The position numbers and the translations under genes are program-made. The notes beneath the pieces are model-generated. The model saw only the letters and a list, made by a program, of their open reading frames with translations. It was not told the origin of the DNA and made no database searches. A stretch of 64,000 nucleotides of DNA from Hydractinia symbiolongicarpus (lineage: Eukaryota; Cnidaria; Hydrozoa; Anthoathecata; Hydractiniidae). The stretch is from positions 30,383,001 to 30,447,000 of the forward strand of contig NC_079885.1 in NCBI RefSeq assembly GCF_029227915.1. Direction: 5' to 3'. Below are positions 1-10,600 of this stretch, one piece after another (within the stretch, counting starts at the first letter, position 1; each line of letters begins with the position of its first letter).

Positions 1-397
1 GTTTTTATTTTTGATGAGACGCTGATTAAAAAAAGTTTAATCGCCGGCAAACTAACACCCGCGATTTCCCGTAAATCCCGGACTCGGCCCGTATAGTCAA
101 AAGTATACAAAGAAAGTACCCAGGGAGTAAACTCATTTCCCGAACGGTTTTTTAAATTATTTTTTCACCACTAAAACGCATGAGACTTGCAGTATTCAAA
201 AATTTTTTCTTTTTTGATGAGACGATTAATGAAAGAGGTTTAATAGCCGGCAAACGAAAACCCACGATTTCCCGTAAATCCCGGGCTTGGCCCGTATAGT
301 CGAATGTATACAAAGAAAGTACCCAGGGAGTAACTCATTTCCCGAACGATTTTTTAAATTATCTTTTCACCACTAAAACGCATGAGACTTGTAGGTT

Positions 398-419
398 TCA
401 AAAATGTTTTCATTTTTGA
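398..419. other. Perfect 9-bp inverted repeat with TTTT loop (every monomer)
   Basis: Arms TCAAAAATG (398-406) and CATTTTTGA (411-419) are exact reverse complements around a TTTT centre. The element recurs in nearly every unit of the array, 1-2 bases upstream of the GATGRGACG start. Variants mostly preserve one arm. Examples are TCAAAATTG in some block B units, TTTTTATTTTTGA in others, and TATTCATTTTTGA, which changes only the loop. It could extrude as a hairpin or cruciform in DNA or fold in RNA. Function is not shown by the sequence. Confidence 0.85.
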
Positions 420-462
420 TGAGACGCTTAATGAAAGAGGTTTAATCGCCGGCAAACGAAAA

Positions 463-496
463 CCCGCGATTTCCCGTAAATCCCGGGCTTGGCCCG
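463..496. other. Phased CCCG tetramers in the monomer core
   Basis: CCCG begins at 463, 473, 482 and 493, spacings of 10, 9 and 11 bp, close to one DNA helical turn each. A/T runs such as GATTT and TAAAT lie between them. The pattern is kept in most monomers of both classes (in the first unit of the window the starts are 58, 68, 77 and 88). Such phasing is compatible with rotational nucleosome positioning or a multi-finger DNA-binding protein, but either is inference. Confidence 0.7.
484..496. other. G-class dyad CGGGC-TTG-GCCCG
   Basis: A perfect 5-bp inverted repeat with a 3-base loop lies inside the CCCG cluster of G-class monomers. A-class monomers have CGGAC TCG GCCCG at the same place, which breaks one pair. 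The dyad is therefore class-specific and alternates along the array with the monomer class. Confidence 0.7.
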
Positions 497-507
497 TATA
501 GTCGAAT
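492..507 (-). other. CENP-B-box-like motif, one base short
   Basis: On the minus strand G-class units read ATTCGACTATACGGGC. The mammalian CENP-B box core is TTCG, four bases, A, two bases, CGGG. Here TTCG, A and CGGG are present in order, but only three bases separate TTCG from A. A-class monomers lose the TTCG because GTCGAA becomes GTCAAA. The similarity may be chance, and the spacing defect argues against true CENP-B binding. Confidence 0.3.
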
Positions 508-550
508 GTATACAAAGAAAGTACCCTGTGAGTAACCTCATTTCCAGAAC

Positions 551-570
551 GATTTTTTAAATTATTTTTT
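551..570. other. Paired T tracts around TTTAAATTA
   Basis: Two runs of six T flank AAATTA in this unit, and the arrangement recurs in nearly every monomer. Tract starts are about one helical turn apart, which favours intrinsic curvature. A TTTAAA site falls here in most units, so a monomer ladder would be expected on digestion at that site. Length changes in these tracts (for example at 2994-3003, 24871-24885 and 46735) explain much of the 200-204 bp length variation. Confidence 0.6.
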
Positions 571-939
571 CAACACTAAAACGCATAAGACTTGTAGCTT
601 TCAAAAATGTTTTCATTTTTGATGAGACGCTGAATAAAAGAATTTTAATCGCCGGCAAACGAAAACCCGCGATTTCCCGTAAATCCCGGGCTTGGCCCGT
701 ATAGTCAAAAGTATACAAAGAAAGTACCCAGGGAGTAAACACATTTCCCGAACGATTTTTTAAATTATTTTTTCACCACTAAAACGCATGAGACTTGTAG
801 TTTTCAAAAGTGTTTTCATTTTTGATGAGACGCTGAATAAAAGAAGTTTAATCGCCGGCAAACGAAAACACGCGATTTCCCGTAAATCCCGGGCTTGGCC
901 CGTATAGTTGAATGTATCTAAAGAAAGTACCCAGGGAGT

Positions 940-1229
940 AAACTGATTTCCCGAACGATTTTTCAAATTATTTCTGCACCACTAGAACGAATGAGACTTG
1001 TAGTTTTCAAAAATGTTTTCATTTTTAATGAGACGCTTAATGAAAGATGTTTAATCTCCGGCAAATGAAAAAACGCGAGTTCCCGTTAATCCCGGGCTTG
1101 TCCCGTATAGTCGAATGTATACAAAGAAAGTACCCTGTGAGTAAATTCATTTGCAGAACGATTTTTTAAATTATCTTTTCACCACTAAAACGCATAAGAC
1201 TTGTAGTTTTCAAAAATGTTTTCATTTTT
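940..1229 (+). repeat. Divergent monomer type restricted to block A
   Basis: This stretch carries a cluster of changes seen nowhere outside block A: AACTGATTTCCCG, TTTTTCAAATTATTTCTGCACC, CACTAGAACGAATGAG, CATTTTTAATGAGACG and GAGTTCCCGTTAATCCCGG followed by CTTGTCCCG. Copies occur at about 28905, 30120 and 31135, spaced 1,216 and 1,015 bp (6 and 5 monomers) in block A2. It is the most divergent recurrent unit in the window and is a good block A probe. Confidence 0.8.
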
Positions 1230-2026
1230 GATGAGACGCTGAATAAAAGAATTTTAATCGCCGGCAAACGAAAACCCGCGATTTCCCGTAAATCACGGGC
1301 TTGGCCCGTATAGTCAAAAGTACACAAAGAAAGTACCCAGGGAGTAAACACATTTCCCGAACGATTTTTTAAATTATTTTTTCACCACTAAAACGCATGA
1401 GACTTGTAGTTTTTAAAAGTGTTTTCATTTTTGATGAGACGCTGAATAAAAGAAGTTTAATCGCCGGCAAACGAAAACCCGCGATTTCCCGTAAATCGTA
1501 CTCGGCCCGAATAGTCAAATGTATACAAAAAAGTACCCAGGGAGTAAACTCATTTCTCGAACGAGTTTTTAAATTATTTTTTCTCCACTAAAACGCATGA
1601 GACTTGTAGTTTTCAAAAATGTTTTCATTTTTGATGAGACGCTTAATGAAAGAGGTTTAATCGCCGGCAAACGAAAACCCGTGATTTCCCGTAAATCCCG
1701 GGCTTGGCCCGTATAGTCGAATGTATACAAAGAAAGTACCCTGTGAGTAACCTCATTTCCAGAACGATTTTTTAAATTATTTTTTCACCACTAAAACGCA
1801 TAAGACTTGTAGTTTTCAAAAATGTTTTCATGTTTGATGAGACGCTGAATAAAAGAATTTTAATCGCTGGCAAACGAAAACCCGCGATTTCCCGTAAATC
1901 CCGGCCTTGGCCCGTATAGTCAAAAGTATACAAAGAAGGTAGCCTGTGAGTAAACTCATTTGCAGAACGATTTTTTAAATTATCTTTTCACCACTAAAGC
2001 CCATGAGACTTGCAGTTTTTAAAAAT

Positions 2027-2716
2027 GTTTTCATTTTTGATGAGACGCTGAATAAAAGAAGTTTAATCGCCGGCAAACTAACACCCGCGATTTCCCGTAA
2101 ATCCCGGACTCGGCCCGTATAGTCAAAAGTATACAAAGAAAGTACCCAGGGAGTAAACTCATTTCCCGAACGGTTTTTTAAATTATTTTTTCACCACTAA
2201 AACGCATGAGACTTGTAGTTTTCAAAAATGTTTTCTTTTTTGATGAGACGCTTAATGAAAGAGGTTTAATCGCCGGCAAACGAAAACCCACGATTTCCCG
2301 TAAATCCCGGGCTTGGCCCGTATAGTCGAATGTATACAAAGAAAGTACCCAGGGAGTAACTCATTTCCCGAACGATTTTTTAAATTATCTTTTCACCACT
2401 AAAACGCATGAGACTTGTAGTTTTCAAAAATGTTTTCATTTTTGATGAGACGCTTAATGAAAGAGGTTTAATCGCCGGCAAACGAAAACCCGCGATTTCC
2501 CGTAAATCCCGGGCTTGGCCCGTATAGTCGAATGTATACAAAGAAAGTACCCTGTGAGTAACCTCATTTCCATAACGATTTTTTAAATTATTTTTTCAAC
2601 ACTAAAACGCATAAGACTTGTAGTTTTCAAAAATGTTTTCATTTTTGATGAGACGCTGAATAAAAGAATTTTAATCGCCGGCAAACGAAAACCCGCGATT
2701 TCCCGTAAATCCCGGG
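2027..2716 (+). repeat. 10-mer repeat in A1, copy 2
   Basis: Second copy of the 2,026-bp-shifted segment. A stretch from about 1960 also matches 29110 onward at a shift of 27,150 bp (134 monomers), tying A1 to A2. The unit at 2641-2720 looks chimeric: its left part is the AAAGAATTTTAATCG type and its right part is the CTTGTCCCG type. Confidence 0.6.
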
Positions 2717-4395
2717 CTTGTCCCGTATAGTCGAATGTATACAAAGAAAGTACCCTGTGAGTAAACTCATTTGCAGAACGATTTTTTAAATTATCTTTTC
2801 ACCACTAAAGTCCATGAGACTTGCAGTTTTTAAAAATGTTTTCATTTTTGATGAGACGCTCAATAAAAGAAGTTTAATCGCCGGCAAACTAACACCCGCG
2901 ATTTCCCGTAAATACCGGACTCGGCCCGTATAGTCAAAAGTATACAAAGAAAGTACCCAGGGAGTAAACTCATTTCCCGAACGATTTTTTAAATTTTTTT
3001 TCACCACTAAAACGCATGAGACTTGTAGTTTTCAGAAATGTTTTCATTTTTGATGAGACGCTTAATGAAAGTGGTTTAATGGCCGGAAAACGAAAACCCG
3101 CGATTTCCGTAAATCCCGGGCTTGGCCCGTATAGTCGAATGTATACAAAGAAAGTACTCAGGGAGTAAACTCATTTTTCAAAAGATTTTTTAAATTATTT
3201 TTTCACCACTAAAACGCATGAGACTTGTAGTTTTCAGAAATGTTTTCATTTTTGATGGGACGCTGAATAAAGGAAGTTTAATCGCTGGCAAACGAAAACC
3301 CGCGATTTCCCTTAAATCCCGGACTCGGCCCGTATAGTCAAAAGTATACAAAGAAAGTACCCAGGGAGTAAACTCATTTCCCGAACGATTTTTTAAATTA
3401 TTTTTTCACCACTGAAACGCATGAGACTTGTGGTTTTCAAAAATGTTTTCATTTTTGATGAGACGCTTAATGAAAGTGGTTTAATGGCCGGAAAACGAAA
3501 ACCCGCGATTTCCCGTAAATCCCGGGCTTGGCCCGTATAGTAAAAAGTATACAAAAAATGTACCCAGGGAGTAAACTCATTTCTCAAACGATTTTTTAAA
3601 TTATTTTTTCACCACTAAAACGCATGAGATTTGTAGTTCTCAAAAATGTTTTCATTTTTGATGAGACGCTGAATAAAAGAAGTTTAATCGCTGGCAAACG
3701 AAAACCCGTGATTTTCCGTAAATCCCGGACTCGGCCCGTATAGTCAAAAGTATACAAAAAAAGTACCCAGGGAGTAAACTCATTTCTCGAACGATTTTTT
3801 AAAATATTTTTTGACCACTAAAACGCATGAGACTTGTAGTTTTCAAAATTGTTTTCATTTTTGATGGGACGCTGAATAAAAAAAGTTTAATCGCTGGCAA
3901 ACGAAAACCCGCGATTTCCCTTAAATCCCGGACTCGGCCCGTATAGTCGAATGTATACAAAGAAAGTACCCAGGGAGTAAACTCATTTTTCGAAAGATTT
4001 TTTAAATTATTTTTTCACCACTAAAACGCATGAGACTTGTAGTTTTCAAAAATGTTTTCATTTTTGATGGGACGCTGAATAAAGGAAGTTTAATCGCTGG
4101 CAAACGAAAACCCGCGGTTTCCCTTAAATCCCGGACTCGGCCCGTATAGTAAAAAGTATACAAAAAATGTACCCAGGGAGTAAACTCATTTCTCAAACGA
4201 TTTTTTAAATTATTTTTTCACCACTAAAACGCATGAGATTTGTAGTTCTCAAAAATGTTTTCATTTTTGATGAGACGCTGAATAAAAGAAGTTTAATCGC
4301 TGGCAAACGAAAACCCGTGATTTTCCGTAAATCCCGGACTCGGCCCGTATAGTCAAAAGTATACAAAAAAAGTACCCAGGGAGTAAACTCATTTC

Positions 4396-6015
4396 TCGAA
4401 CGATTTTTTAAAATATTTTTTGACCACTAAAACGCATGAGACTTGTAGTTTTCAAAATTGTTTTCATTTTTGATGGGACGCTGAATAAAAAAAGATTAAT
4501 CGCTGGCAAACGAAAACCCGCGATTTCCCTTAAATCCCGGACTCGGCCCGTATAGTCGAATGTATACAAAGAAAGTACCCAGGGAGTAAACTCATTTTTC
4601 GAAAGATTTTTTAAATTATTTTTTCACCACTAAAACGCATGAGACTTGTAGTTTTCAAAAATGTTTTCATTTTTGATGGGACGCTGAATAAAGGAAGTTT
4701 AATCGCTGGCAAACGAAAACCCGCGATTTCCCTTAAATCCCGGACTCGGCCCGTATAGTCAAAAGTATACAAAGAAAGTACCCAGGGAGTAAACTCATTT
4801 CCCGAACGATTTTTTAAATTATTTTTTCACCACTGAAACGCATGAGACTTGTGGTTTTCAAAAATGTTTTCATTTTTGATGAGACGCTTAATGAAAGTAG
4901 TTTAATGGCCGGAAAACGAAAACCCGCGATTTCTCGTAAATCCCGGGCTTGGCCCGTATAGTCAAAAGTATACAAAAAATGTACCCAGGGAGTAAACTCA
5001 TTTCTCAAACGATTTTTTAAAATATTTTTTCACCACTAAAACGCATGAGATTTGTAGTTTTCAAAAATGTTTTTATTTTTGATGAGACGCTGAATAAAAG
5101 AAGTTTAATCGCTGGCAAACGAAAACCCGTGATTTTCCGTAAATCCCGGACTCGGCCCGTATAGTCAAAAGTATACAAAAAAAGTACCCAGGGAGTAAAC
5201 TCATTTCTCGAACGATTTTTTAAAATATTTTTTGACCACTAAAACGCATGAGACTTGTAGTTTTCAAAATTGTTTTCATTTTTGATGGGACGCGAATAAA
5301 AGAAGTTTAATCGCTGGCAAACGAAAACCCGCGATTTCCCTTAAATCCCGGACTAGGCCCGTATAGTCAAAAGTATACAAAGAAAGTACCCAGGGAGTAA
5401 ACTCATATCCCGAACGAGTTTTTAAATTATTTTTTCACCACTAAAACGCATGAGACTTGTAGTTTTCAAAAATGTTTTCATTTTTGATGGGACGCTAAAT
5501 AAAAGAAGTTTAATCGCTGGCAAACGAAAACCCGCGATTTCCCGTAAATCCCGAACTCGGCCCATATAGTCGAAAGTATACAAAGAAAGTACCCAGGGAG
5601 TAAACTCATTTCCCGAACGATTTTTTAAATTATTTTTTCACCACTAAAGCGCATGAGACTTGTAGTTTTCAAAAATGTTTTCATTTTTGATGGGACGCTG
5701 AATAAAAGAAGTTTAATCGCTGGCAAACGAAAACCCGCGATTTCCCGTAAATCCCGGACTCGGCCCGTTTAGTCAAAAGTATACAAAGAAAGTACCCAGG
5801 GAGTAAACTCATTTCCCGAAGGATTTTTTAAATTATTTTTCCACTACTAAAACGCATGAGACTTGTACTTTTCAAAAATGTATTCATTTTTGATGAGACG
5901 CTGAATAAAAGAAGTTTAATCGCCGGCAAACGAAAACCCGCGATTTCCCGTAAATCGTACTCGGCCCGAATAGTCAAATGTATACAAAAAAGTACCCAGG
6001 GAGTAAACTCATTTC
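4396..6015 (+). repeat. 8-mer (1,620 bp) repeat in block B1, copy 1
   Basis: Matches 6016-7636 at a shift of 1,620 bp (eight monomers); for example 4814 aligns with 6434 and 5856 with 7476. Shared rare markers include GATGGGACGCGAATAAAAG (a two-base deletion of GACGCTGAATA) near 5287 and 6907, TCATATCCCG near 5403 and 7023, and CGCTAAATAAAAG. The copies differ at isolated bases, such as CCACTACT versus TCACTACT. Confidence 0.7.
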
Positions 6016-6091
6016 TCGAACGATTTTTTAAATTATTTTTTCACCACTAAAACGCATGAGACTTGGAGTTTTCAAAATTGTTTTCATTTTT
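5892..6091 (+). repeat. 200-bp deletion-variant monomer
   Basis: This unit is 200 bp long because AAATCCCGGACTCGG is replaced by the two-base-shorter AAATCGTACTCGG, and one base is missing in ACAAAAAAGTAC. It also carries CCCGAATAGTCAAATG. The same variant recurs near 1430, 7510, 10150, 11770, 12780, 17240, 18860, 19870, 33650, 35270, 37700, 38930, 39950, 41150, 42960, 44180, 45190, 46400 and 62611, so it is a useful anchor for counting higher-order units. Its indels shift the frame so that a 64-codon plus-strand frame opens in many copies. I regard that frame as non-coding. Confidence 0.85.
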
Positions 6092-7636
6092 GATGGGACG
6101 CTGAATAAAAGAAGTTTAATCGCTGGCAAACGAAAACCCGCGATTTCCCTTAAATCCCGGACTCGGCCCGTATAGTCGAATGTATACAAAGAAAGTACCC
6201 AGGGAGTAAACTCATTTTTCGAAAGATTTTTTAAATTATTTTTTCACCACTAAAACGCATGAGACTTGTAGTTTTCAAAAATGTTTTCATTTTTGATGGG
6301 ACGCTGAATAAAGGAAGTTTAATCGCTGGCAAACGAAAACCCGCGATTTCCCTTAAATCCCGGACTCGGCCCGTATAGTCAAAAGTATACAAAGAAAGTA
6401 CCCAGGGAGTAAACTCATTTCCCGAACGATTTTTTAAATTATTTTTTCACCACTAAAACGCATGAGACTTGTGCTTTTCAAAAATGTTTTCATTTTTGAT
6501 GAGACGCTTAATGAAAGTGGTTTAATGGCCGGAAAACGAAAACCTGCGATTTCTCGTAAATCCCGGGCTTGGCCCGTATAGTCAAAAGTATACAAAAAAT
6601 GTACCCAGGGAGTAAACTCATTTCTCAAACGATTTTTTAAATTATTTTTTCACCACTAAAACGCATGAGATTTGTAGTTTTCAAAAATGTTTTTATTTTT
6701 GATGAGACGCTGAATAAAAGAAGTTTAATCGCTGGCAAACGAAAACCCGTGATTTTCCGTAAATCCCGGACTCGGCCCGTATAGTCAAAAGTATACAAAA
6801 AAAGTACCCAGGGAGTAAACTCATTTCTCGAACGATTTTTTAAAATATTTTTTGACCACTAAAACGCATGAGACTTGTAGTTTTCAAAATTGTTTTCATT
6901 TTTGATGGGACGCGAATAAAAGAAGTTTAATCGCTGGCAAACGAAAACCCGCGATTTCCCTTAAATCCCGGACTCGGCCCGTATAGTCAAAAGTATACAA
7001 AGAAAGTACCCAGGGAGTAAACTCATATCCCGAACGAGTTTTTAAATTATTTTTTCACCACTAAAACGCATGAGACTTGTAGTTTTCAAAAATGTTTTCA
7101 TTTTTGATGGGACGCTAAATAAAAGAAGTTTAATCGCTGGCAAACGAAAACCCGCGATTTCCCGTAAATCCCGAACTCGGCCCATATAGTCGAAAGTATA
7201 CAAAGAAAGTACCCAGGGAGTAAACTCATTTCCCGAACGATTTTTTAAATTATTTTTTCACCACTAAAGCGCATGAGACTTGTAGTTTTCAAAAATGTTT
7301 TCATTTTTGATGGGACGCTGAATAAAAGAAGTTTAATCGCTGGCAAACGAAAACCCGCGATTTCCCGTAAATCCCGGACTCGGCCCGTTTAGTCAAAAGT
7401 ATACAAAGAAAGTACCCAGGGAGTAAACTCATTTCCCGAAGGATTTTTTAAATTATTTTTTCACTACTAAAACGCATGAGACTTGTACTTTTCAAAAATG
7501 TATTCATTTTTGATGAGACGCTGAATAAAAGAAGTTTAATCGCCGGCAAACGAAAACCCGCGATTTCCCGTAAATCGTACTCGGCCCGAATAGTCAAATG
7601 TATACAAAAAAGTACCCAGGGAGTAAACTCATTTCC
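6016..7636 (+). repeat. 8-mer (1,620 bp) repeat in block B1, copy 2
   Basis: Second copy of the 8-mer, nested inside the 21-mer. The first 8-mer copy recurs 4,255 bp downstream (its deletion-variant unit at 10111), so the 8-mer duplication predates the 21-mer duplication or was copied with it. Confidence 0.65.
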
Positions 7637-10600
7637 CGAACGATTTTTTAAATTATTTTTTCACCACTGAAACGCATGAGACTTGTGGTTTTCAAAAATG
7701 TTTTCATTTTTGATGAGACGCTTAATGAAAGTGGTTTAATGGCCGGAAAACGAAAACCCGCGATTTCCCGTAAATCCCGGGCTTGGCCCGTATAGTAAAA
7801 AGTATACAAAAAATGTACCCAGGGAGTAAACTCATTTCTCAAACGATTTTTTAAATTATTTTTTCACCACTAAAACGCATGAGATTTGTAGTTCTCAAAA
7901 ATGTTTTCATTTTTGATGAGACGCTGAATAAAAGAAGTTTAATCGCTGGCAAACGAAAACCCGTGATTTTCCGTAAATCCCGGACTCGACCCGTATAGTC
8001 AAAAGTATACAAAAAAAGTACCCAGGGAGTAAACTCATTTCTCGAACGATTTTTTAAAATATTTTTTGACCACTAAAACGCATGAGACTTGTAGTTTTCA
8101 AAATTGTTTTCATTTTTGATGGGACGCTGAATAAAAAAAGTTTAATCGCTGGCAAACGAAAACCCGCGATTTCCCTTAAATCCCGGACTCGGCCCGTATA
8201 GTCGAATGTATACAAAGAAAGTACCCAGGGAGTAAACTCATTTTTCGAAAGATTTTTTAAATTATTTTTTGACCACTAAAACGCATGAGACTTGTAGTTT
8301 TCAAAATTGTTTTCATTTTTGATGGGACGCTGAATAAAAAAAGTTTAATCGCTGGCAAACGAAAACCCGCGATTTCCCTTAAATCCCGGACTCGGCCCGT
8401 ATAGTCGAATGTATACAAAGAAAGTACCCAGGGAGTAAACTCATTTTTCGAAAGATTTTTTAAATTATTTTTTCACCACTAAAACGCATGAGACTTGTAG
8501 TTTTCAAAAATGTTTTCATTTTTGATGGGACGCTGAATAAAGGAAGTTTAATCGCTGGCAAACGAAATCCCGCGATTTCCCTTAAATCCCGGACTCGGCC
8601 CGTATAGTAAAAAGTATACAAAAAATGTACCCAGGGAGTAAACTCATTTCTCAAACGATTTTTTAAATTATTTTTTCACCACTAAAACGCATGAGATTTG
8701 TAGTTCTCAAAAATGTTTTCATTTTTGATGAGACGCTGAATAAAAGAAGTTTAATCGCTGGCAAACGAAAACCCGTGATTTTCCGTAAATCCCGGACTCG
8801 GCCCGTATAGTCAAAAGTATACAAAAAAAGTACCCAGGGAGTAAACTCATTTCTCGAACGATTTTTTAAAATATTTTTTGACCACTAAAACGCATGAGAC
8901 TTGTAGTTTTCAAAATTGTTTTCATTTTTGATGGGACGCTGAATAAAAAAAGTTTAATCGCTGGCAAACGAAAACCCGCGATTTCCCTTAAATCCCGGAC
9001 TCGGCCCGTATAGTCGAATGTATACAAAGAAAGTACCCAGGGAGTAAACTCATTTTTCGAAAGATTTTTTAAATTATTTTTTCACCACTAAAACGCATGA
9101 GACTTGTGGTTTTCAAAAATGTTTTCATTTTTGATGAGACGCTTAATGAAAGTAGTTTAATGGCCGGAAAACGAAAACCCGCGATTTCTCGTAAATCCCG
9201 GGCTTGGCCCGTATAGTCAAAAGTATACAAAAAATGTACCCAGGGAGTAAACTCATTTCTCAAACGATTTTTTAAAATATTTTTTCACCACTAAAACGCA
9301 TGAGATTTGTAGTTTTCAAAAATGTTTTTATTTTTGATGAGACGCTGAATAAAAGAAGTTTAATCGCTGGCAAACGAAAACCCGTGATTTTCCGTAAATC
9401 CCGGACTCGGCCCGTATAGTCAAAAGTATACAAAAAAAGTACCCAGGGAGTAAACTCATTTCTCGAACGATTTTTTAAAATATTTTTTGACCACTAAAAC
9501 GCATGAGACTTGTAGTTTTCAAAATTGTTTTCATTTTTGATGGGACGCGAATAAAAGAAGTTTAATCGCTGGCAAACGAAAACCCGCGATTTCCCTTAAA
9601 TCCCGGACTCGGCCCGTATAGTCAAAAGTATACAAAGAAAGTACCCAGGGAGTAAACTCATATCCCGAACGAGTTTTTAAATTATTTTTTCACCACTAAA
9701 ACGCATGAGACTTGTAGTTTTCAAAAATGTTTTCATTTTTGATGGGACGCTGAATAAAAGAAGTTTAATCGCTGGCAAATGAAAACCCGCGATTTCCCGT
9801 AAATCCCGAACTCGGCCCATATAGTCGAAAGTATACAAAGAAAGTACCCAGGGAGTAAACTCATTTCCCGAACGATTTTTTAAATTATTTTTTCACCACT
9901 AAAGCGCATGAGACTTGTAGTTTTCAAAAATGTTTTCATTTTTGATGGGACGCTGAATAAAAGAAGTTTAATCGCTGGCAAACGAAAACCCGCGATTTCC
10001 CGTAAATCCCGGACTCGGCCCGTTTAGTCAAAAGTATACAAAGAAAGTACCCAGGGAGTAAACTCATTTCCCGAAGGATTTTTTAAATTATTTTTCCACT
10101 ACTAAAACGCATGAGACTTGTACTTTTCAAAAATGTATTCATTTTTGATGAGACGCTGAATAAAAGAAGTTTAATCGCCGGCAAACGAAAACCCGCGATT
10201 TCCCGTAAATCGTACTCGGCCCGAATAGTCAAATGTATACAAAAAAGTACCCAGGGAGTAAACTCATTTCTCGAACGATTTTTTAAATTATTTTTTCACC
10301 ACTAAAACGCATGAGACTTGGAGTTTTCAAAATTGTTTTTATTTTTGATGGGACGCTGAATAAAAGAAGTTTAATCGCTGGCAAACGAAAACCCGCGATT
10401 TCCCTTAAATCCCGGACTCGGCCCGTATAGTCGAATGTATACAAAGAAAGTACCCAGGGAGTAAACTCATTTTTCGAAAGATTTTTTAAATTATTTTTTC
10501 ACCACTAAAACGCATGAGACTTGTAGTTTTCAAAAATGTTTTCATTTTTGATGGGACGCTGAATAAAGGAAGTTTAATCGCTGGAAAACGAAAACCCGCG

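Larger units (their letters stand above)
418..620 (+). repeat. Reference monomer, G class
   Basis: One complete unit, counted from the G of GATGAGACG to the next such G. In order it holds GATGAGACG, CTTAATGAAAGAGG, GCCGGC, four CCCG tetramers, the dyad CGGGC TTG GCCCG, TAGTCGAATG, GTATAC, AAAGAAAGTACC, a spacer with a splice-like but meaningless GTGAGT, the T tracts around TTTAAATTA, AAACGCAT, and the TCAAAAATG/CATTTTTGA inverted repeat. I count 12 CpG dinucleotides in this unit. G-class units are diagnosed by the combination GATGAGACG + CTTAATG + GGGCTTGG + GTCGAATG. They predominate in block A and are interspersed in blocks B and C. Confidence 0.9.
1..690 (+). repeat. 10-mer repeat in A1, copy 1 (partial)
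   Basis: This segment matches 2027-2716 at a shift of 2,026 bp, ten monomers. Shared markers in the same order are CAAACTAACACCCG, CCCGAACGGTTTTTT, TTCTTTTTTGATGAGACG, GTGAGTAACCTC and AAAGAATTTTAATCG. A few substitutions separate the copies, such as ATAGCCGG versus ATCGCCGG. The match fails near 690, where TAGTCAAAAG here faces CTTGTCCCG and TAGTCGAATG there. Confidence 0.65.
1..3000 (+). repeat. Block A1 (A-community monomers, truncated left)
   Basis: Monomers here carry A-block markers: CAAACTAACACCCG (near 48, 2075 and 2888), AAAGAATTTTAATCG (near 632, 1246, 1850, 2660), GTGAGTAACCTCATTTCC, TTATCTTTTCACC, and AAAGCCCATGAGACTTGCAG or its TCCATG form. The divergent monomer at 940-1229 belongs here. 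The right edge at 3000/3001 is defined by a shortened T-tract unit shared with 31570 and 60327. The left edge lies outside the window. Confidence 0.7.
3376..7630 (+). repeat. 21-mer (4,255 bp) tandem duplication, copy 1
   Basis: Markers align with the following copy at a shift of 4,255 bp (3393 with 7648, 4814 with 9069, 5856 with 10111, 6434 with 10689). Copy 1 lacks the extra monomer found at 8271-8472 of copy 2. It keeps a TTTTTCGAAAG unit at about 4605-4808 that copy 2 has lost, so overall length is conserved. The copies differ by scattered substitutions and are older than the 35-mer duplication. Confidence 0.8.

Noticed and set aside
418-470. Pieces resembling a hammerhead ribozyme core: TGATGAG followed later by CGAAA.
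   Set aside because: The base before TGATGAG is T where the core needs C, and the intervening sequence cannot form a stem II (GACGC has no complement before CGAAA). No cleavage-site helix is evident. A covariance-model search would settle it; no hit is expected.
535-545. GTGAGT/GTAACC resembling splice donors, and T-rich tract resembling a polypyrimidine tract.
   Set aside because: No exon or coding context exists; the motifs recur in every unit as part of the satellite.
551-570. T6 tracts as RNA polymerase III terminators or bacterial-type terminators.
   Set aside because: No A box or B box was found upstream and no stable GC stem precedes the tracts; they are ordinary monomer sequence.
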